This document shows, piece by piece, positions 9,624 through 18,646 of a stretch of 64,000 nt of DNA; position 1 is the first letter of the stretch; each line of letters starts with the position of its first letter. The notes under the pieces are model-generated. The model did not search any database. It was not told the origin of the DNA and saw nothing but the letters and a program-made list of their open reading frames with translations. The translations under genes were made by a program, and so were the position numbers. Origin of the DNA: a virus; IMG/VR virus record IMGVR_UViG_3300044971_001477, positions 1 to 64,000 of that record, one strand, 5' to 3'.

Positions 9624-10027
9624 TGAAACTTTACAATACATTAAAAGGTCTTATTGTTGAAGTAGCATCAATTGAATCAGTAGTTGATGCTATTAAGAAA
9701 AAAAGACGCGTTGTGATTTATTATAATGGTCGTGAGCCGGGAGGTAATGGTTTAAGAACGATTGAACCTGTATGTTTTGGTTATAGTAAAAGTGGAAATC
9801 CTGTATTACGAGCTTGGGACATGGAAGGTGCTTCCCACAGAGCGTACTTAGGTGAAAAACCTTTACCAAGTTGGAGAATGTTTAGATTAGACAAAGTTCA
9901 ATTTATCAGACCAACGGCAGAAACATTTAATGAACCAAGACCAAACTATAATCCTAACGGAGATAAAAGTATGACTAAAGTTATTATTAACGCAGTCTTT
10001 GATAACACTGAAGAAAATTTAGCATAA
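9623..10027 (+). CDS. WYL-domain-like protein
   Basis: 134 residues. The core (RRVVIYYNGREPGGNGLRTI, then EPVCFGYSKSGNPVLRAWDM and FRLDKVQFIRPT) follows the WYL-domain plan: beta strands that read V.I.Y...G....R.IEP...g.s..g..vlRAw, then W..FrldkI. WYL domains bind nucleic acids or nucleotides and often regulate transcription, but this one has no DNA-binding domain attached. Its start overlaps the stop of the previous gene. A phage regulatory or ligand-sensing role is possible but not shown. Confidence 0.6.
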   Translation: MKLYNTLKGLIVEVASIESVVDAIKKKRRVVIYYNGREPGGNGLRTIEPVCFGYSKSGNPVLRAWDMEGASHRAYLGEKPLPSWRMFRLDKVQFIRPTAETFNEPRPNYNPNGDKSMTKVIINAVFDNTEENLA

Positions 10028-10029
10028 CT

Positions 10030-10632
10030 ATGAATTCAGAACAAGATTTAATACAAAAATTAATGATCTCAAAAAAGATCATGGAAAAACACAATGACAT
10101 GGGTAGAAATGGTATTCAGTCATCAGGGGGATCATCATCACCAATGGTAGAAGATTACCAACCTATTCAAGCAACTTACAATTTACCACAAGAATTTTTA
10201 TCGGAACAAGAAGTTGCAAAACCAATTAATAATGGACCAATGACAACTGATAGAATTTTAGGTTCTAAATTACCTGATGAAATTAAAAAATTAATGATGG
10301 AACATCCAATACAACAACCTACAATGGGTGCTGGTAGTGGAACATTATCAAATGAGTTGGTTGAAAAGGCAAGTAGGTTAATGAATATAAATGCAAAAGG
10401 AGAATTGTTAGAGAACAAACAACCACAAAGACAACAACAACCACAACAATCTAATGTTGGTGTAGATGCAAATGTGATAAGAGACATTGTTAGAGAAACA
10501 GTACAAGATGTTCTTAGAGAAAATGGGTTATTAACTGAATCTGAAACTAAGAGTAATGAAGTTTTTAAATTTAGAGTTGGTCAACATATTTTTGAAGGTA
10601 AGTTAATTAGAGTCAAAAAAATAGCAAAATAA
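10030..10632 (+). CDS. Hypothetical protein with Gln-rich linker
   Basis: 200 residues. A disordered N-terminal half ends in a Gln/Pro run (QPQRQQQPQQS, about residues 136-146). A predicted helix (VIRDIVRETVQDVLRENGLL) and a small C-terminal beta module (VFKFRVGQHIFEGKLIRVKK) follow. Last gene of the rightward series; a strong terminator sits 20 nt downstream. Phages of this type carry several proteins with a similar DVLREN helix near virion genes, so a structural role is possible. Confidence 0.55.
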   Translation: MNSEQDLIQKLMISKKIMEKHNDMGRNGIQSSGGSSSPMVEDYQPIQATYNLPQEFLSEQEVAKPINNGPMTTDRILGSKLPDEIKKLMMEHPIQQPTMGAGSGTLSNELVEKASRLMNINAKGELLENKQPQRQQQPQQSNVGVDANVIRDIVRETVQDVLRENGLLTESETKSNEVFKFRVGQHIFEGKLIRVKKIAK

Positions 10633-10653
10633 TTTAATTTAAAATAAAAAAGG

Positions 10654-10682
10654 AAACCTCAATCAATGATTGGGGTTTTTTG
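10654..10682 (+). terminator. Rho-independent terminator
   Basis: Stem AAACCTCAATC / GATTGGGGTTT with a short loop, followed by a T-run, directly after the gene ending at 10632 and before the glycan cassette. Confidence 0.85.
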
Positions 10683-10739
10683 TTTTTATGGGTTGATATT
10701 TCTATAGAATTAGATTATATTTCTATTATTATTATAACT

Positions 10740-11954
10740 ATGGAAAAAATTAATGTATTAGTATTGCCCTCAGACACATCAGGTGTTGGGAAATTTAGAT
10801 CGGTAGATCCACACGTAAAATTACAAAATATATATCCTAACGACTTTCACGTTGATATTGATTACACACCTAAAATTCAAGATGACAACTATTGGAAAAA
10901 ATATCAAATAGTTCATTTCCACCGTAGTATTGGACAAGACTATGACTCATGTCCTGCTTTGATTGAGAAATTAAAAGGTATGGGAATTGTTGTTGTTGGT
11001 GACATTGATGACTATTGGTTACCAACAAAGGAACATCCTATTCATCAATTAATTATGCAAAATAAATTACATGAGAAAATCATTAAAAATTTAAAAGTTT
11101 GTTCGTATGTTATTACAACAACAGAAATTTTTGCAGATGAGATTCGTAAATTTAATAAGAATGTTGTTGTATTCCCAAATGCTATTGACCCAAATGAATC
11201 ACAATTTAAAGAACCAACATTATCATCAGATAAAATCAGAATTGGTTGGTTAGGAGGTTCTTCACATTTACACGATTTAAAGTTAATGGATGGTACAATT
11301 TCTAAATTATCACCATTACAAGATAAATTACAATATTTTGTTTGTGGTTTTGACATTCGTGGAACTGTTACCGAATTAAATAAACAAACGGGAGAAAAAA
11401 CCCAAAGACCAATAAAACCTGAAGAAACAGTTTGGATTAAATATGAGAAAATTTTTACAAACGATTATAAAATTATAACACCAAAGTATAAAGAATTCTT
11501 AGATAAATTTGAAGATGGTACATACAATGGTTGGGAAAATGAAAATTATGTTAGAGTATGGACAAAACCTGTTACATCTTACGCTAAAAATTATTCTAAA
11601 TTTGATATATCGTTAGCGCCAATTCAAAATCATATTTTTAATAGAATGAAATCTCAATTAAAAGTTATTGAGGCGGGATTTTATAAGAAAGCATTAATTG
11701 CGTCAAATGTTGGTCCATATACTATTGATTTGAAACACGCTTTACATCAAGGTCAATTTACCGATGGTAATGCTTTATTAGTTAATGAAAATAATAATCA
11801 TAGTGATTGGGCAAAAAATATTAAAAAATTGGTTGACAACCCAAGTATGATTGTTGATCTTGGTGAAAGATTATACGAAACGGTAAAAGACAAATATGAC
11901 CTTAACCAAGTCACTAAAACAAGATCAGAATTTTATAAATCTTTAATTAAATAA
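10740..11954 (+). CDS. Glycosyltransferase, GT-B fold (GT4-like)
   Basis: 404 residues from the ATG at 10740; an upstream in-frame TTG lies inside the terminator region and is not used. The N-terminal half has IVHFHRSIGQDY and VVVGDIDDYW; the C-terminal half has the nucleotide-sugar side typical of GT4-like enzymes: VVVFPNAIDP, IRIGWLGGSSHLHDL, and a late KVIEAGFYKKALIASNVGPY segment where the donor-binding E usually sits. It would transfer a sugar from a nucleotide-sugar donor in the cytoplasm. First gene of a tightly packed ~11.6 kb cassette of sugar-handling genes. Acceptor unknown. Confidence 0.8.
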   Translation: MEKINVLVLPSDTSGVGKFRSVDPHVKLQNIYPNDFHVDIDYTPKIQDDNYWKKYQIVHFHRSIGQDYDSCPALIEKLKGMGIVVVGDIDDYWLPTKEHPIHQLIMQNKLHEKIIKNLKVCSYVITTTEIFADEIRKFNKNVVVFPNAIDPNESQFKEPTLSSDKIRIGWLGGSSHLHDLKLMDGTISKLSPLQDKLQYFVCGFDIRGTVTELNKQTGEKTQRPIKPEETVWIKYEKIFTNDYKIITPKYKEFLDKFEDGTYNGWENENYVRVWTKPVTSYAKNYSKFDISLAPIQNHIFNRMKSQLKVIEAGFYKKALIASNVGPYTIDLKHALHQGQFTDGNALLVNENNNHSDWAKNIKKLVDNPSMIVDLGERLYETVKDKYDLNQVTKTRSEFYKSLIK

Positions 11955-11955
11955 C

Positions 11956-12414
11956 ATGAACAATAAAAAAGGAATAATAGGTTTTACGGCAGGTAACTTT
12001 GATTTGTTACATCCAGGTTACATATACACATTTGAAACCGCAAAAGAAAATTGTGATTATTTTATGGTATTCTTACAAAGAGATCCATCTGAAACAAGAT
12101 TCACTAAATATAAACCAGTTATACCTTTGTATGAAAGGTATAAAACTTTGATGTCAATAAAATACGTTGATGAGGTTGTAACATATCAAACCGAAGAAGA
12201 TCTTATTAAGTTAATTGAATTTTACAAACCTGATGTAAGAATTTTAGGTGATGATTACATAGGTAAACGATTTACGGGTGATCACCTACCTATTGAGGTT
12301 ATTTACACAACTAGGTCACATAATTGGTCAACAACCAAAATAAAAGACCTTATTACAATACAAACTTTAAAACAAAATCCAGATTTAATAAAAAATTTAG
12401 AATCAAATGATTAA
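11956..12414 (+). CDS. Cytidylyltransferase-like nucleotidyltransferase (TagD/GCT family)
   Basis: 152 residues. Two family signatures are clear: GNFDLLHPGYIYTFETAKE near the N-terminus (HxGH-type motif, here HPGY) and TTRSHNWSTTKIKDL near the C-terminus, matching the RTxxxSTTxI motif. Enzymes of this family activate glycerol 3-phosphate or similar polyol phosphates with CTP, feeding teichoic-acid-like or capsule glycan synthesis. The final H of HxGH is Tyr, so activity needs testing. Its end overlaps the next gene by 8 nt. Confidence 0.8.
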   Translation: MNNKKGIIGFTAGNFDLLHPGYIYTFETAKENCDYFMVFLQRDPSETRFTKYKPVIPLYERYKTLMSIKYVDEVVTYQTEEDLIKLIEFYKPDVRILGDDYIGKRFTGDHLPIEVIYTTRSHNWSTTKIKDLITIQTLKQNPDLIKNLESND

Positions 12415-13108
12415 TATTCCAATTACAAAAATTTTATTCCTTGACATTGAAACTGTGGGAATAACAAAAGATTATCAAACTTGTGTAAAAGAATACCCAA
12501 GAGTTGCCGAACAATTTGTGAAATATATTGATTGGTTTCACAAAAGATTTCCTGAGGACTCACAATCATCTTTGGATGAAATTTTCACAAGAAGAACCGC
12601 ATTAGTTCCTGAGTTTGCAAAAATAGTTTGTGTTAGTGTTGCATTTGTTATGGATAACAATGAAGTTAAAAAACAAACATTCTCAAGTGATAATGAGGGT
12701 GAACTATTAAAAGATTTACAAACGTTATTAAATCGTTGTGGTAAATTGGATTTTTACTTATGTGGTCACAATTTAAAAAACTTTGACATTCCAATGATTG
12801 CAAAAAGAATGATCATCAATGGATTAAAACCATCTTCAATTCTACCATCCTATGACACAAAACCTTGGGAAGTTAAAGCAATTGACACAAAGGATGTGTG
12901 GCAATACGGAGCATACACCGCAATTGGGTCATTAGATTTAATGTGTTCTTGTTTAGATATACCAACACCAAAAGGTGGTGACGTAACTGGTGACAAAGTT
13001 CATGATTGTTATTGGAACAAAGGTATGTTAAAAGAAATTGGAGAGTACTGTGAGAGAGATGTTGAGGTACTAATTGATGCAATTATTAAATTAAAAGAAT
13101 TAAAATAA
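12407..13108 (+). CDS. DEDD-type 3'-5' exonuclease (PolB-exonuclease related)
   Basis: 233 residues. Exo I motif ILFLDIETVG, Exo II CGHNLKNFDIPMI and Exo III region YCERDVEVLIDA give the four acidic residues of the DEDD superfamily. The layout matches the stand-alone predicted exonuclease related to the DNA polymerase B proofreading domain. Likely role in phage DNA replication or repair, or DNA end processing. It sits between sugar genes, in the same operon, overlapping both neighbours by a few bases. Confidence 0.8.
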   Translation: MINIPITKILFLDIETVGITKDYQTCVKEYPRVAEQFVKYIDWFHKRFPEDSQSSLDEIFTRRTALVPEFAKIVCVSVAFVMDNNEVKKQTFSSDNEGELLKDLQTLLNRCGKLDFYLCGHNLKNFDIPMIAKRMIINGLKPSSILPSYDTKPWEVKAIDTKDVWQYGAYTAIGSLDLMCSCLDIPTPKGGDVTGDKVHDCYWNKGMLKEIGEYCERDVEVLIDAIIKLKELK

Positions 13109-13689
13109 TGGATGACGTTACAAAATTAATAAAACAATTAGAAGAATTAGATTCAATGTTTGGTGAAGACATGAATGAAATGAACTATGATGAAATTATA
13201 GATAAACATGGGTTGGATCTTTTTGAACTTGAAAAAGAAATGGAATCTTATCAACCAACAATGAAATTAGAGTTTTCATCAAAAAAATACGATCCTAATT
13301 TTGCATATCCAACTGATTCAGGTATGGATTTATATTCAATGGAATCATTAACTATTGAACCATTTGGTAGAATATTAATACCAACGGGAGTTAATTTTGA
13401 TGTTCCCGAAAATTATGAAATTCAGATTAGATCAAAAAGTGGGTTAGCAATTAATCAAGGTCTAATGGTATTGAACTCACCAGGAACCGTAGATCAAGGA
13501 TACACAGGTGAAATTAAAGTTATATTATTCAACACAACAAATAGTCCTGTTGAGATTAAAGAAGGTCAAAAAATTGCTCAAGCGGTTGTGTGTCCTGTGG
13601 TATGTGGAAAATGGTTGGATTTAATAAAAGTTAACACAATAAAGAATAAAGACAGATCTGATAATGGATTTGGTAGTACTGGATTATAA
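13108..13689 (+). CDS. dut: dUTPase with N-terminal extension
   Basis: 193 residues. Trimeric dUTPase motifs occur in order: YPTDSGMDLYS (I), IRSKSGLA (II, ~108-113), GTVDQGYTGEI (III, D129 and Y132), and C-terminal RSDNGFGSTGL (V). About 50 residues precede the core, unlike typical ~150-residue enzymes; the extension is acidic and helical. It hydrolyses dUTP to dUMP and PPi, keeping uracil out of phage DNA. The start codon overlaps the exonuclease stop, so the two DNA-metabolism genes form a pair inside the glycan cassette. Confidence 0.9.
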   Translation: MDDVTKLIKQLEELDSMFGEDMNEMNYDEIIDKHGLDLFELEKEMESYQPTMKLEFSSKKYDPNFAYPTDSGMDLYSMESLTIEPFGRILIPTGVNFDVPENYEIQIRSKSGLAINQGLMVLNSPGTVDQGYTGEIKVILFNTTNSPVEIKEGQKIAQAVVCPVVCGKWLDLIKVNTIKNKDRSDNGFGSTGL

Positions 13690-13695
13690 ACGAAT

Positions 13696-14529
13696 ATGAA
13701 AAAAGTAGACGTATTAATACCAATTTATGGGAAACCTTGGCAAACTTTATGTACATTAAAAAGTTTAATGAGTCATTCGGGAGAACACATTGATAAAATA
13801 TTTTTCATAAAAGAACCAACACATCCTTTTAATGATAATGTTGATTGGGTTACGGATTATTTTGATAATTTATTAATTTACGAAAGAGAAACTTCTTTTA
13901 TATATAAATTAAAAGATATACATAACCAAAACGATAGACTTAAACTTTTTGCTCAATATGGTTTTGAGCATAGTGATAAAGAATTTATTTTTATAACTCA
14001 CAATGATGTTTTATATACGGGAGACATTATTGGTAATATGCTAGAAAATATAAAAGATTCTATAGGTATTGGAGAAATTGGTCAGTGTTGGAATTGTCCG
14101 GCAAAAAATGCAAATTTATGTAGTGGTGAAAAATTTTATGATTGGAACCCAACTTATGAAGAAGTTCTATCATTAGAGTTACCATATTCAAGAACTAACA
14201 AAGAAAATATTGACCCAATAAACCCAAAACCATTACCCGAATGTAGATTAAATGAATGGGCATGTTTAATTAATCGGGAAATGTCTAATAAAGAAACATA
14301 CCCAAATGGTAACACTCCATTTTTTGGTGTGTTTGGGCCAGATGCCGGTGTCCCTTGGTTTAAAAGTTTACATTTAAAAGGATATAAATTTGTGGATTAT
14401 AGGAAAAATTTTACACATTCATTTTGGTCAGAATTATCAAGTGGTTATCAAACCGTTCAGAGTGAACATCATTATGTAAAATCAGAAGAAAATGCAAAAA
14501 AATACTACAATGAAAATTTTTTAACATGA
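13696..14529 (+). CDS. Glycosyltransferase-like protein (GT2-related)
   Basis: 277 residues. The N-terminus KKVDVLIPIYGKPWQTLCTL is the typical GT-A nucleotide-binding start. An FIFITHNDVLYTGDI segment stands where the DxD metal motif is expected, here HND. It ends with FVDYRKNFTHSFW, typical of an enzyme of this family. A Cys cluster (CWNCPAKNANLC) is unusual and might bind a metal. The stop overlaps the next glycosyltransferase by 4 nt. Donor and acceptor unknown. Confidence 0.7.
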   Translation: MKKVDVLIPIYGKPWQTLCTLKSLMSHSGEHIDKIFFIKEPTHPFNDNVDWVTDYFDNLLIYERETSFIYKLKDIHNQNDRLKLFAQYGFEHSDKEFIFITHNDVLYTGDIIGNMLENIKDSIGIGEIGQCWNCPAKNANLCSGEKFYDWNPTYEEVLSLELPYSRTNKENIDPINPKPLPECRLNEWACLINREMSNKETYPNGNTPFFGVFGPDAGVPWFKSLHLKGYKFVDYRKNFTHSFWSELSSGYQTVQSEHHYVKSEENAKKYYNENFLT

Positions 14530-16037
14530 TAACGATTATCTACTCAACACATAAGGATCAAGAATATAATAACAAATTTAAACAACATTTGTTACAAACA
14601 GTTGGTGTTAAAGATGTTCAAATATTAGAATATGTGAACCATAACCAATATTCATTATCGGAAGTTTATAACAGTGGTGTTACACAATCAATTTATGATA
14701 TTGTTGTATGTTGTCACAACGACATTAAACTTGAAAAGAATTGGGGTAAAAAATTATTAGAAGATTATTCTAATAACCCCGAATTCGGTATAATTGGAAA
14801 AGCCGGATCTTGTTATTTTCCTGAAACAGGCGTTTATTGGGATAGAATGAAACAAACAATGGTTGGTCAAGTTTATCACCATCCTGACGGACAAAAAAAA
14901 TGGTTAAACAAGTATTCACCTAAATTACCATTTTTAATTCCTGTCGTTACAATTGATGGTTTATTTATGTCATTTGATAAAACAAAAATTAAACATAGGT
15001 TTGATGAAACAATTGGTAAATTTCACTTTTACGATCATCTTTTTTGTCTTCCAAATTATTTAGATGGGATTAAAATTGGGGTTACCTCATCCTTTGAAAT
15101 AACTCACCAATCTATAGGTAAACCAAATCAGGAATTTTGGGAGAGTAAAGAAAAATTTGTTGAGAAATGGGGTAGTATGTTACCTTTAGATTTAAAACCT
15201 TCGTTTATTTACGCTCCAGACATAAAAAGAAAAGAATTTAAAAAATTTGGTAAGATTGCAATTATAATACCAACTAAAGGTAAAGTTGAAATGTTATACG
15301 AATGTGTTAAATCATTTCACGATCATTGTGATTATAAAATTTTTGATGTCTACATTGCGGACACAGGGTCAACTGAAGAAGAAAAAAATTGGATTAAGGA
15401 TAATATATTACCTTTTGGGAATGTTAAATTAATTGAGTATGATTACTATAATTTTGCAAAGATTAATAATGATGTTGTAAAAAACTTACCTAAAGATGAA
15501 TATGAATTTTTATTATTCTCTAATAACGATATAAAAATAATGAATGACGTTATTACTGGAATGTTGTCAGTATTTGAAAAAAATAGGATGACAGGTACCG
15601 TTGGAGCTAGACTTCATTTTGAGGATAACACAATACAACATGATGGAATCTTAATGTTCATTCGTAAAATAGATAATAAAATTGGAGTAACACATTTAAA
15701 TTTAAAAAACTATTACAATTATTCTAACTCAACAAAAGAAGTTTTTGGTAACACGGGTGGTCTAATGATGGTTAGAAACTACACTTTTGAAAAATATGGA
15801 ATGTTTAATGAAAATTATGTTTCTTGTTTTGAAGATGTTGAAGTTAATATGAATCTTTTATCCTCAGGTTTTAAAAACTATATATGTAGTGAATGTGTGT
15901 CATATCATTATGAATCCCAAACAAGAAATGAAGATCCAAAAAATTTGGTAAAATTAAATTACGATTACCACAATAATCTACTTCCATCTATTAAAAATAA
16001 CATAGACAAAATAAAAAATAACATTATAATTATATAA
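14526..16037 (+). CDS. Two-domain glycosyltransferase (GT-A + GT2)
   Basis: 503 residues made of two GT-A-like halves. Domain 1 (~1-230) starts ITIIYSTHKDQEYNNKFKQH and has VVCCHNDIKLEKNW and PVVTIDGLFMSFDK. Domain 2 (~238-490) starts KIAIIIPTKGKVEMLYECVK, has FLLFSNNDIKIMN and GNTGGLMMVRNYTFEKYG, and a CFEDVEVNMNLLSSG acceptor-side motif like that of rhamnosyltransferase-type GT2 enzymes. Such tandem enzymes often add two different sugars in sequence or polymerise a repeat. It overlaps its upstream neighbour by 4 nt. Confidence 0.75.
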   Translation: MITIIYSTHKDQEYNNKFKQHLLQTVGVKDVQILEYVNHNQYSLSEVYNSGVTQSIYDIVVCCHNDIKLEKNWGKKLLEDYSNNPEFGIIGKAGSCYFPETGVYWDRMKQTMVGQVYHHPDGQKKWLNKYSPKLPFLIPVVTIDGLFMSFDKTKIKHRFDETIGKFHFYDHLFCLPNYLDGIKIGVTSSFEITHQSIGKPNQEFWESKEKFVEKWGSMLPLDLKPSFIYAPDIKRKEFKKFGKIAIIIPTKGKVEMLYECVKSFHDHCDYKIFDVYIADTGSTEEEKNWIKDNILPFGNVKLIEYDYYNFAKINNDVVKNLPKDEYEFLLFSNNDIKIMNDVITGMLSVFEKNRMTGTVGARLHFEDNTIQHDGILMFIRKIDNKIGVTHLNLKNYYNYSNSTKEVFGNTGGLMMVRNYTFEKYGMFNENYVSCFEDVEVNMNLLSSGFKNYICSECVSYHYESQTRNEDPKNLVKLNYDYHNNLLPSIKNNIDKIKNNIIII

Positions 16038-16038
16038 T

Positions 16039-16680
16039 ATGGCACAAGGAGTACACAAAATAACTGAAGACTTTGAAAAGAAATTATCTCACTATACGGG
16101 AGCAAAGTATGTTGTTACCGTTGACAACCAAAGTAATGCGTTATTCTTGGCATTAACTTATGAAAAAATAAAAGGAATGACCATTGAGATTCCGTCAAGA
16201 ACATACCCTTCGGTACCTTGTGAGATTATTCATGCAGGAGGTAAAGTTAAATTTACACCTGTTGAGGGTGACACAATAAAAGGTGCGTATCAATTATATC
16301 CAACAAAAGTATGGGATAGTGCTTTAAGATTTACATCTAATATGTATGTCCCTAATACACATATGTGTTTGTCTTTTACCGGCCCTTATAAACACCTAAA
16401 ATTAGGTAAGGGAGGTGCAATTCTAACTGACGATGAACAAGCTTATAAATGGTTCAAAAAAGCAAGGTTTAGTGGTAGAGACGAATGTAGTTATCACGAT
16501 GATGATTTTGACAACAACCCAGTTGTTGGGTGGAACTTTTATATGATGCCGGAGATATCCGCAAGAGGGCTGCTATTGATAACTCAATTTTACGAAACAA
16601 AAACAGGTAAACCTAAAGAAAATGATGATTTAGAATTATCTTATCCCGATCTTTCAAAATTTAAAGTGTATGGACAATAA
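16039..16680 (+). CDS. Short DegT/DnrJ/EryC1-type aminotransferase homologue
   Basis: 213 residues, against about 370 for the sugar aminotransferase family. The PLP-domain pattern is visible: FEKKLSHYTGAKYVVTVDNQ at the start, a Schiff-base-type region CLSFTGPYKHLKLGKGGAIL (probable Lys in PYK), and GWNFYMMPEISARGLLLI, equivalent to the YRMxExxAA segment. The whole C-terminal subdomain is missing and the gene ends cleanly, overlapping the next start by 11 nt. It may be a minimal enzyme, a partner subunit, or a degenerate form that only binds sugar. The family acts on UDP- or dTDP-keto sugars. Confidence 0.7.
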   Translation: MAQGVHKITEDFEKKLSHYTGAKYVVTVDNQSNALFLALTYEKIKGMTIEIPSRTYPSVPCEIIHAGGKVKFTPVEGDTIKGAYQLYPTKVWDSALRFTSNMYVPNTHMCLSFTGPYKHLKLGKGGAILTDDEQAYKWFKKARFSGRDECSYHDDDFDNNPVVGWNFYMMPEISARGLLLITQFYETKTGKPKENDDLELSYPDLSKFKVYGQ

Positions 16681-17365
16681 CATTACGATTGGGATAATGC
16701 AACCCTACTTTTTCCCTTATATTGGGTATTTTCAATTAATTAATGCGGTTAATTTATATGTTAATTTAGATCACGTTAGTTTTATGAAAAGAAGTTATAT
16801 GGTAAGAAATAAAATAAAAAGTGACACTCAAATAAACATTCCTGTTATAAACGGCAGTCAAAATAAAAAATGTACAGAAGTTAACGTTTTATTAAATGAA
16901 GATTGGTTTAATAAATTTGAACAAAAACTTTCTCAACTTTATAAAAAAGACGAGTATTACAATGATGTAATTGATAACATAATACATCCATGGAAGAATG
17001 AAATTTTATCTATAGGTGATAATGTCAGTATTTCAAATTTTAATTTTACATCAATTAAATATGTTTGTAATTATCTGAACATAAAATGTAATTTAATATC
17101 AACTAGTTGTGGAATCACAGATAGAAAAAAAAATGAAGGGTTACAAGATATTGTTAAACATTTTAATGGTAACAAGTACGTAAATGCAATCGGGGGTCAA
17201 AAACTTTACAATAAAGAAGATTTTAATTTAAACGATATTGAACTTAATTTTATAAAAATGGGAGACGTTAATTTTGACAATCCATACAATTCAATATTAG
17301 ATATTTTATTTAGATACCCAAAAAACACAATAATAAAAGAATTAAACAATTACACTTTAATATGA
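16670..17365 (+). CDS. WbqC-like family protein
   Basis: 231 residues. The start IGIMQPYFFPYIGYFQLINA is the diagnostic beginning of the WbqC family, followed by NLYVNLDHVSFMKRSY and FNGNKYVNAIGGQKLYNKED near the C-terminus. WbqC proteins occur in O-antigen and amino-sugar clusters, usually beside DegT aminotransferases as here; the biochemical role is not settled (N-acylation of amino sugars has been suggested). Overlaps both flanking genes. Confidence 0.85.
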   Translation: MDNNITIGIMQPYFFPYIGYFQLINAVNLYVNLDHVSFMKRSYMVRNKIKSDTQINIPVINGSQNKKCTEVNVLLNEDWFNKFEQKLSQLYKKDEYYNDVIDNIIHPWKNEILSIGDNVSISNFNFTSIKYVCNYLNIKCNLISTSCGITDRKKNEGLQDIVKHFNGNKYVNAIGGQKLYNKEDFNLNDIELNFIKMGDVNFDNPYNSILDILFRYPKNTIIKELNNYTLI

Positions 17366-17976
17366 ACTATTTAAAAATTGCCGAACATTATAAAAAGTGT
17401 TTTGAGGATCATGGGGATAATCACTTGGGGGTCGATTGGCCAAAATATGAAGATACATTAACAAGATATAAAGTTATGTTAGATCTAATAAATGAAAACA
17501 ATAAATCATCATTACTTGATTTTGGGTGTGGTTTAGGTCATCTTTATAAATTTATTTTAAACGAAAAAAAAGAAAACGAAATCGTTTATAGTGGTTTAGA
17601 TATAAATGAAAAATTTTATGACCATTGTATAAAAAAATACCCTGAAGTTAATTTCTTTTTAAAGGATATTAATATTAACGATGAAATACCTAATTTTGAT
17701 TATATTGTTTGTAATGGTACTTTTACCGAAAAAAGAGATTTAAGTTATGAAGAAATGTTTGATTTTATGTCAAATACTCTAAAAACTCTTTGGTTAAAAA
17801 CAAACAAAGGGTTATCCTTTAATGTGATGTCAAAATTAGTTGACTGGGAAAGAGATGATTTATTTCATGTATCAATGGATGAGATTGGCTTATTTCTTAA
17901 AAATAATTTATCTAAGAATTTCGTTATAAGAAATGATTATAAACTTTATGAATATACAATATATGTCTACAAATAA
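17362..17976 (+). CDS. SAM-dependent methyltransferase (class I)
   Basis: 204 residues. Motif I SLLDFGCGLGHLYKFI, the acidic residue after strand 2 in SGLDINEKFYDHC, and NFDYIVCNGTFTEK (motif IV region) define a Rossmann-fold SAM methyltransferase. In this setting it most likely O- or N-methylates a sugar, although small-molecule methyltransferases look alike. The start overlaps the WbqC stop by 4 nt; the next gene begins within its last codons. Confidence 0.8.
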   Translation: MNYLKIAEHYKKCFEDHGDNHLGVDWPKYEDTLTRYKVMLDLINENNKSSLLDFGCGLGHLYKFILNEKKENEIVYSGLDINEKFYDHCIKKYPEVNFFLKDININDEIPNFDYIVCNGTFTEKRDLSYEEMFDFMSNTLKTLWLKTNKGLSFNVMSKLVDWERDDLFHVSMDEIGLFLKNNLSKNFVIRNDYKLYEYTIYVYK

Positions 17977-18640
17977 AATAATAATTTTTGGAACTTTAGA
18001 TTTAGCTGAGTTGGCTCACTATTACCTTTCTAAAGACACTGATTACGAAGTAATTGGTTTTACGGTTAATAAAGAATATTTAACCAAAGATTTTTTCACC
18101 CCAAGAGGATCCTCAACTAGTTATCCTGTTTTTGAATTTGAAACTTTAGAAACTATTTTCCCTCCATCAGAATACTTGTTATTTGCTCCAATGACCGGAT
18201 CAAAAATGAATATGGTTAGAAAAAGAATTTACGAAGAAGGTAAACGTAAAGGATATAATTTTATTTCATATGTATCACCAAAGGCAACGGTATGTGATAA
18301 TAAAATTGGTGAAAATTGCTTTATTCTTGAAGATAATACGTTACAACCATTTACTGAAATTGGTAATAATGTTATGATGTGGAGTGGTAACCATATTGGT
18401 CATCATGGTAAAATAGATGATCATGTATTTTTTACGTCTCATGTGGTTTTATCGGGTCATTGTCACGTTAAAGAACGGTCTTGGTTTGGAGTTAACTCAA
18501 CGATCAGAGATTTTGTCACAATAGGTGAAGGTTCATTAATCGCAATGGGTAGTATGATAACAAAATCCACAGATGACAATGGATTTTATATGGGATCACC
18601 AGCAAAAAAACAAGATAAATCACCATTAGATGTAATGTAA
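17963..18640 (+). CDS. NeuD/PglD-like sugar O/N-acyltransferase (left-handed beta-helix)
   Basis: 225 residues from the ATG at 17963 (the in-frame ATG at 17933 would overlap the methyltransferase further). The N-terminal part (NKIIIFGTLDLAELAHYYLS) is a Rossmann-like sugar-binding domain. The C-terminal hexapeptide-repeat helix reads IGENCFI, IGNNVMM, NHIGHHGKIDDHVF, IGEGSLI, and ends YMGSPAKKQ, close to the VxGxPAK ending of NeuD/PglD proteins. It would transfer an acetyl or similar group to a sugar nucleotide. Fits the aminotransferase and WbqC context. Confidence 0.8.
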   Translation: MSTNKIIIFGTLDLAELAHYYLSKDTDYEVIGFTVNKEYLTKDFFTPRGSSTSYPVFEFETLETIFPPSEYLLFAPMTGSKMNMVRKRIYEEGKRKGYNFISYVSPKATVCDNKIGENCFILEDNTLQPFTEIGNNVMMWSGNHIGHHGKIDDHVFFTSHVVLSGHCHVKERSWFGVNSTIRDFVTIGEGSLIAMGSMITKSTDDNGFYMGSPAKKQDKSPLDVM

Positions 18641-18646
18641 AATAAT

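Noticed and set aside
16670-16680. Frameshift joining the short DegT gene to WbqC
   Set aside because: The WbqC start is a canonical family N-terminus and nothing after the DegT stop resembles the missing aminotransferase subdomain.
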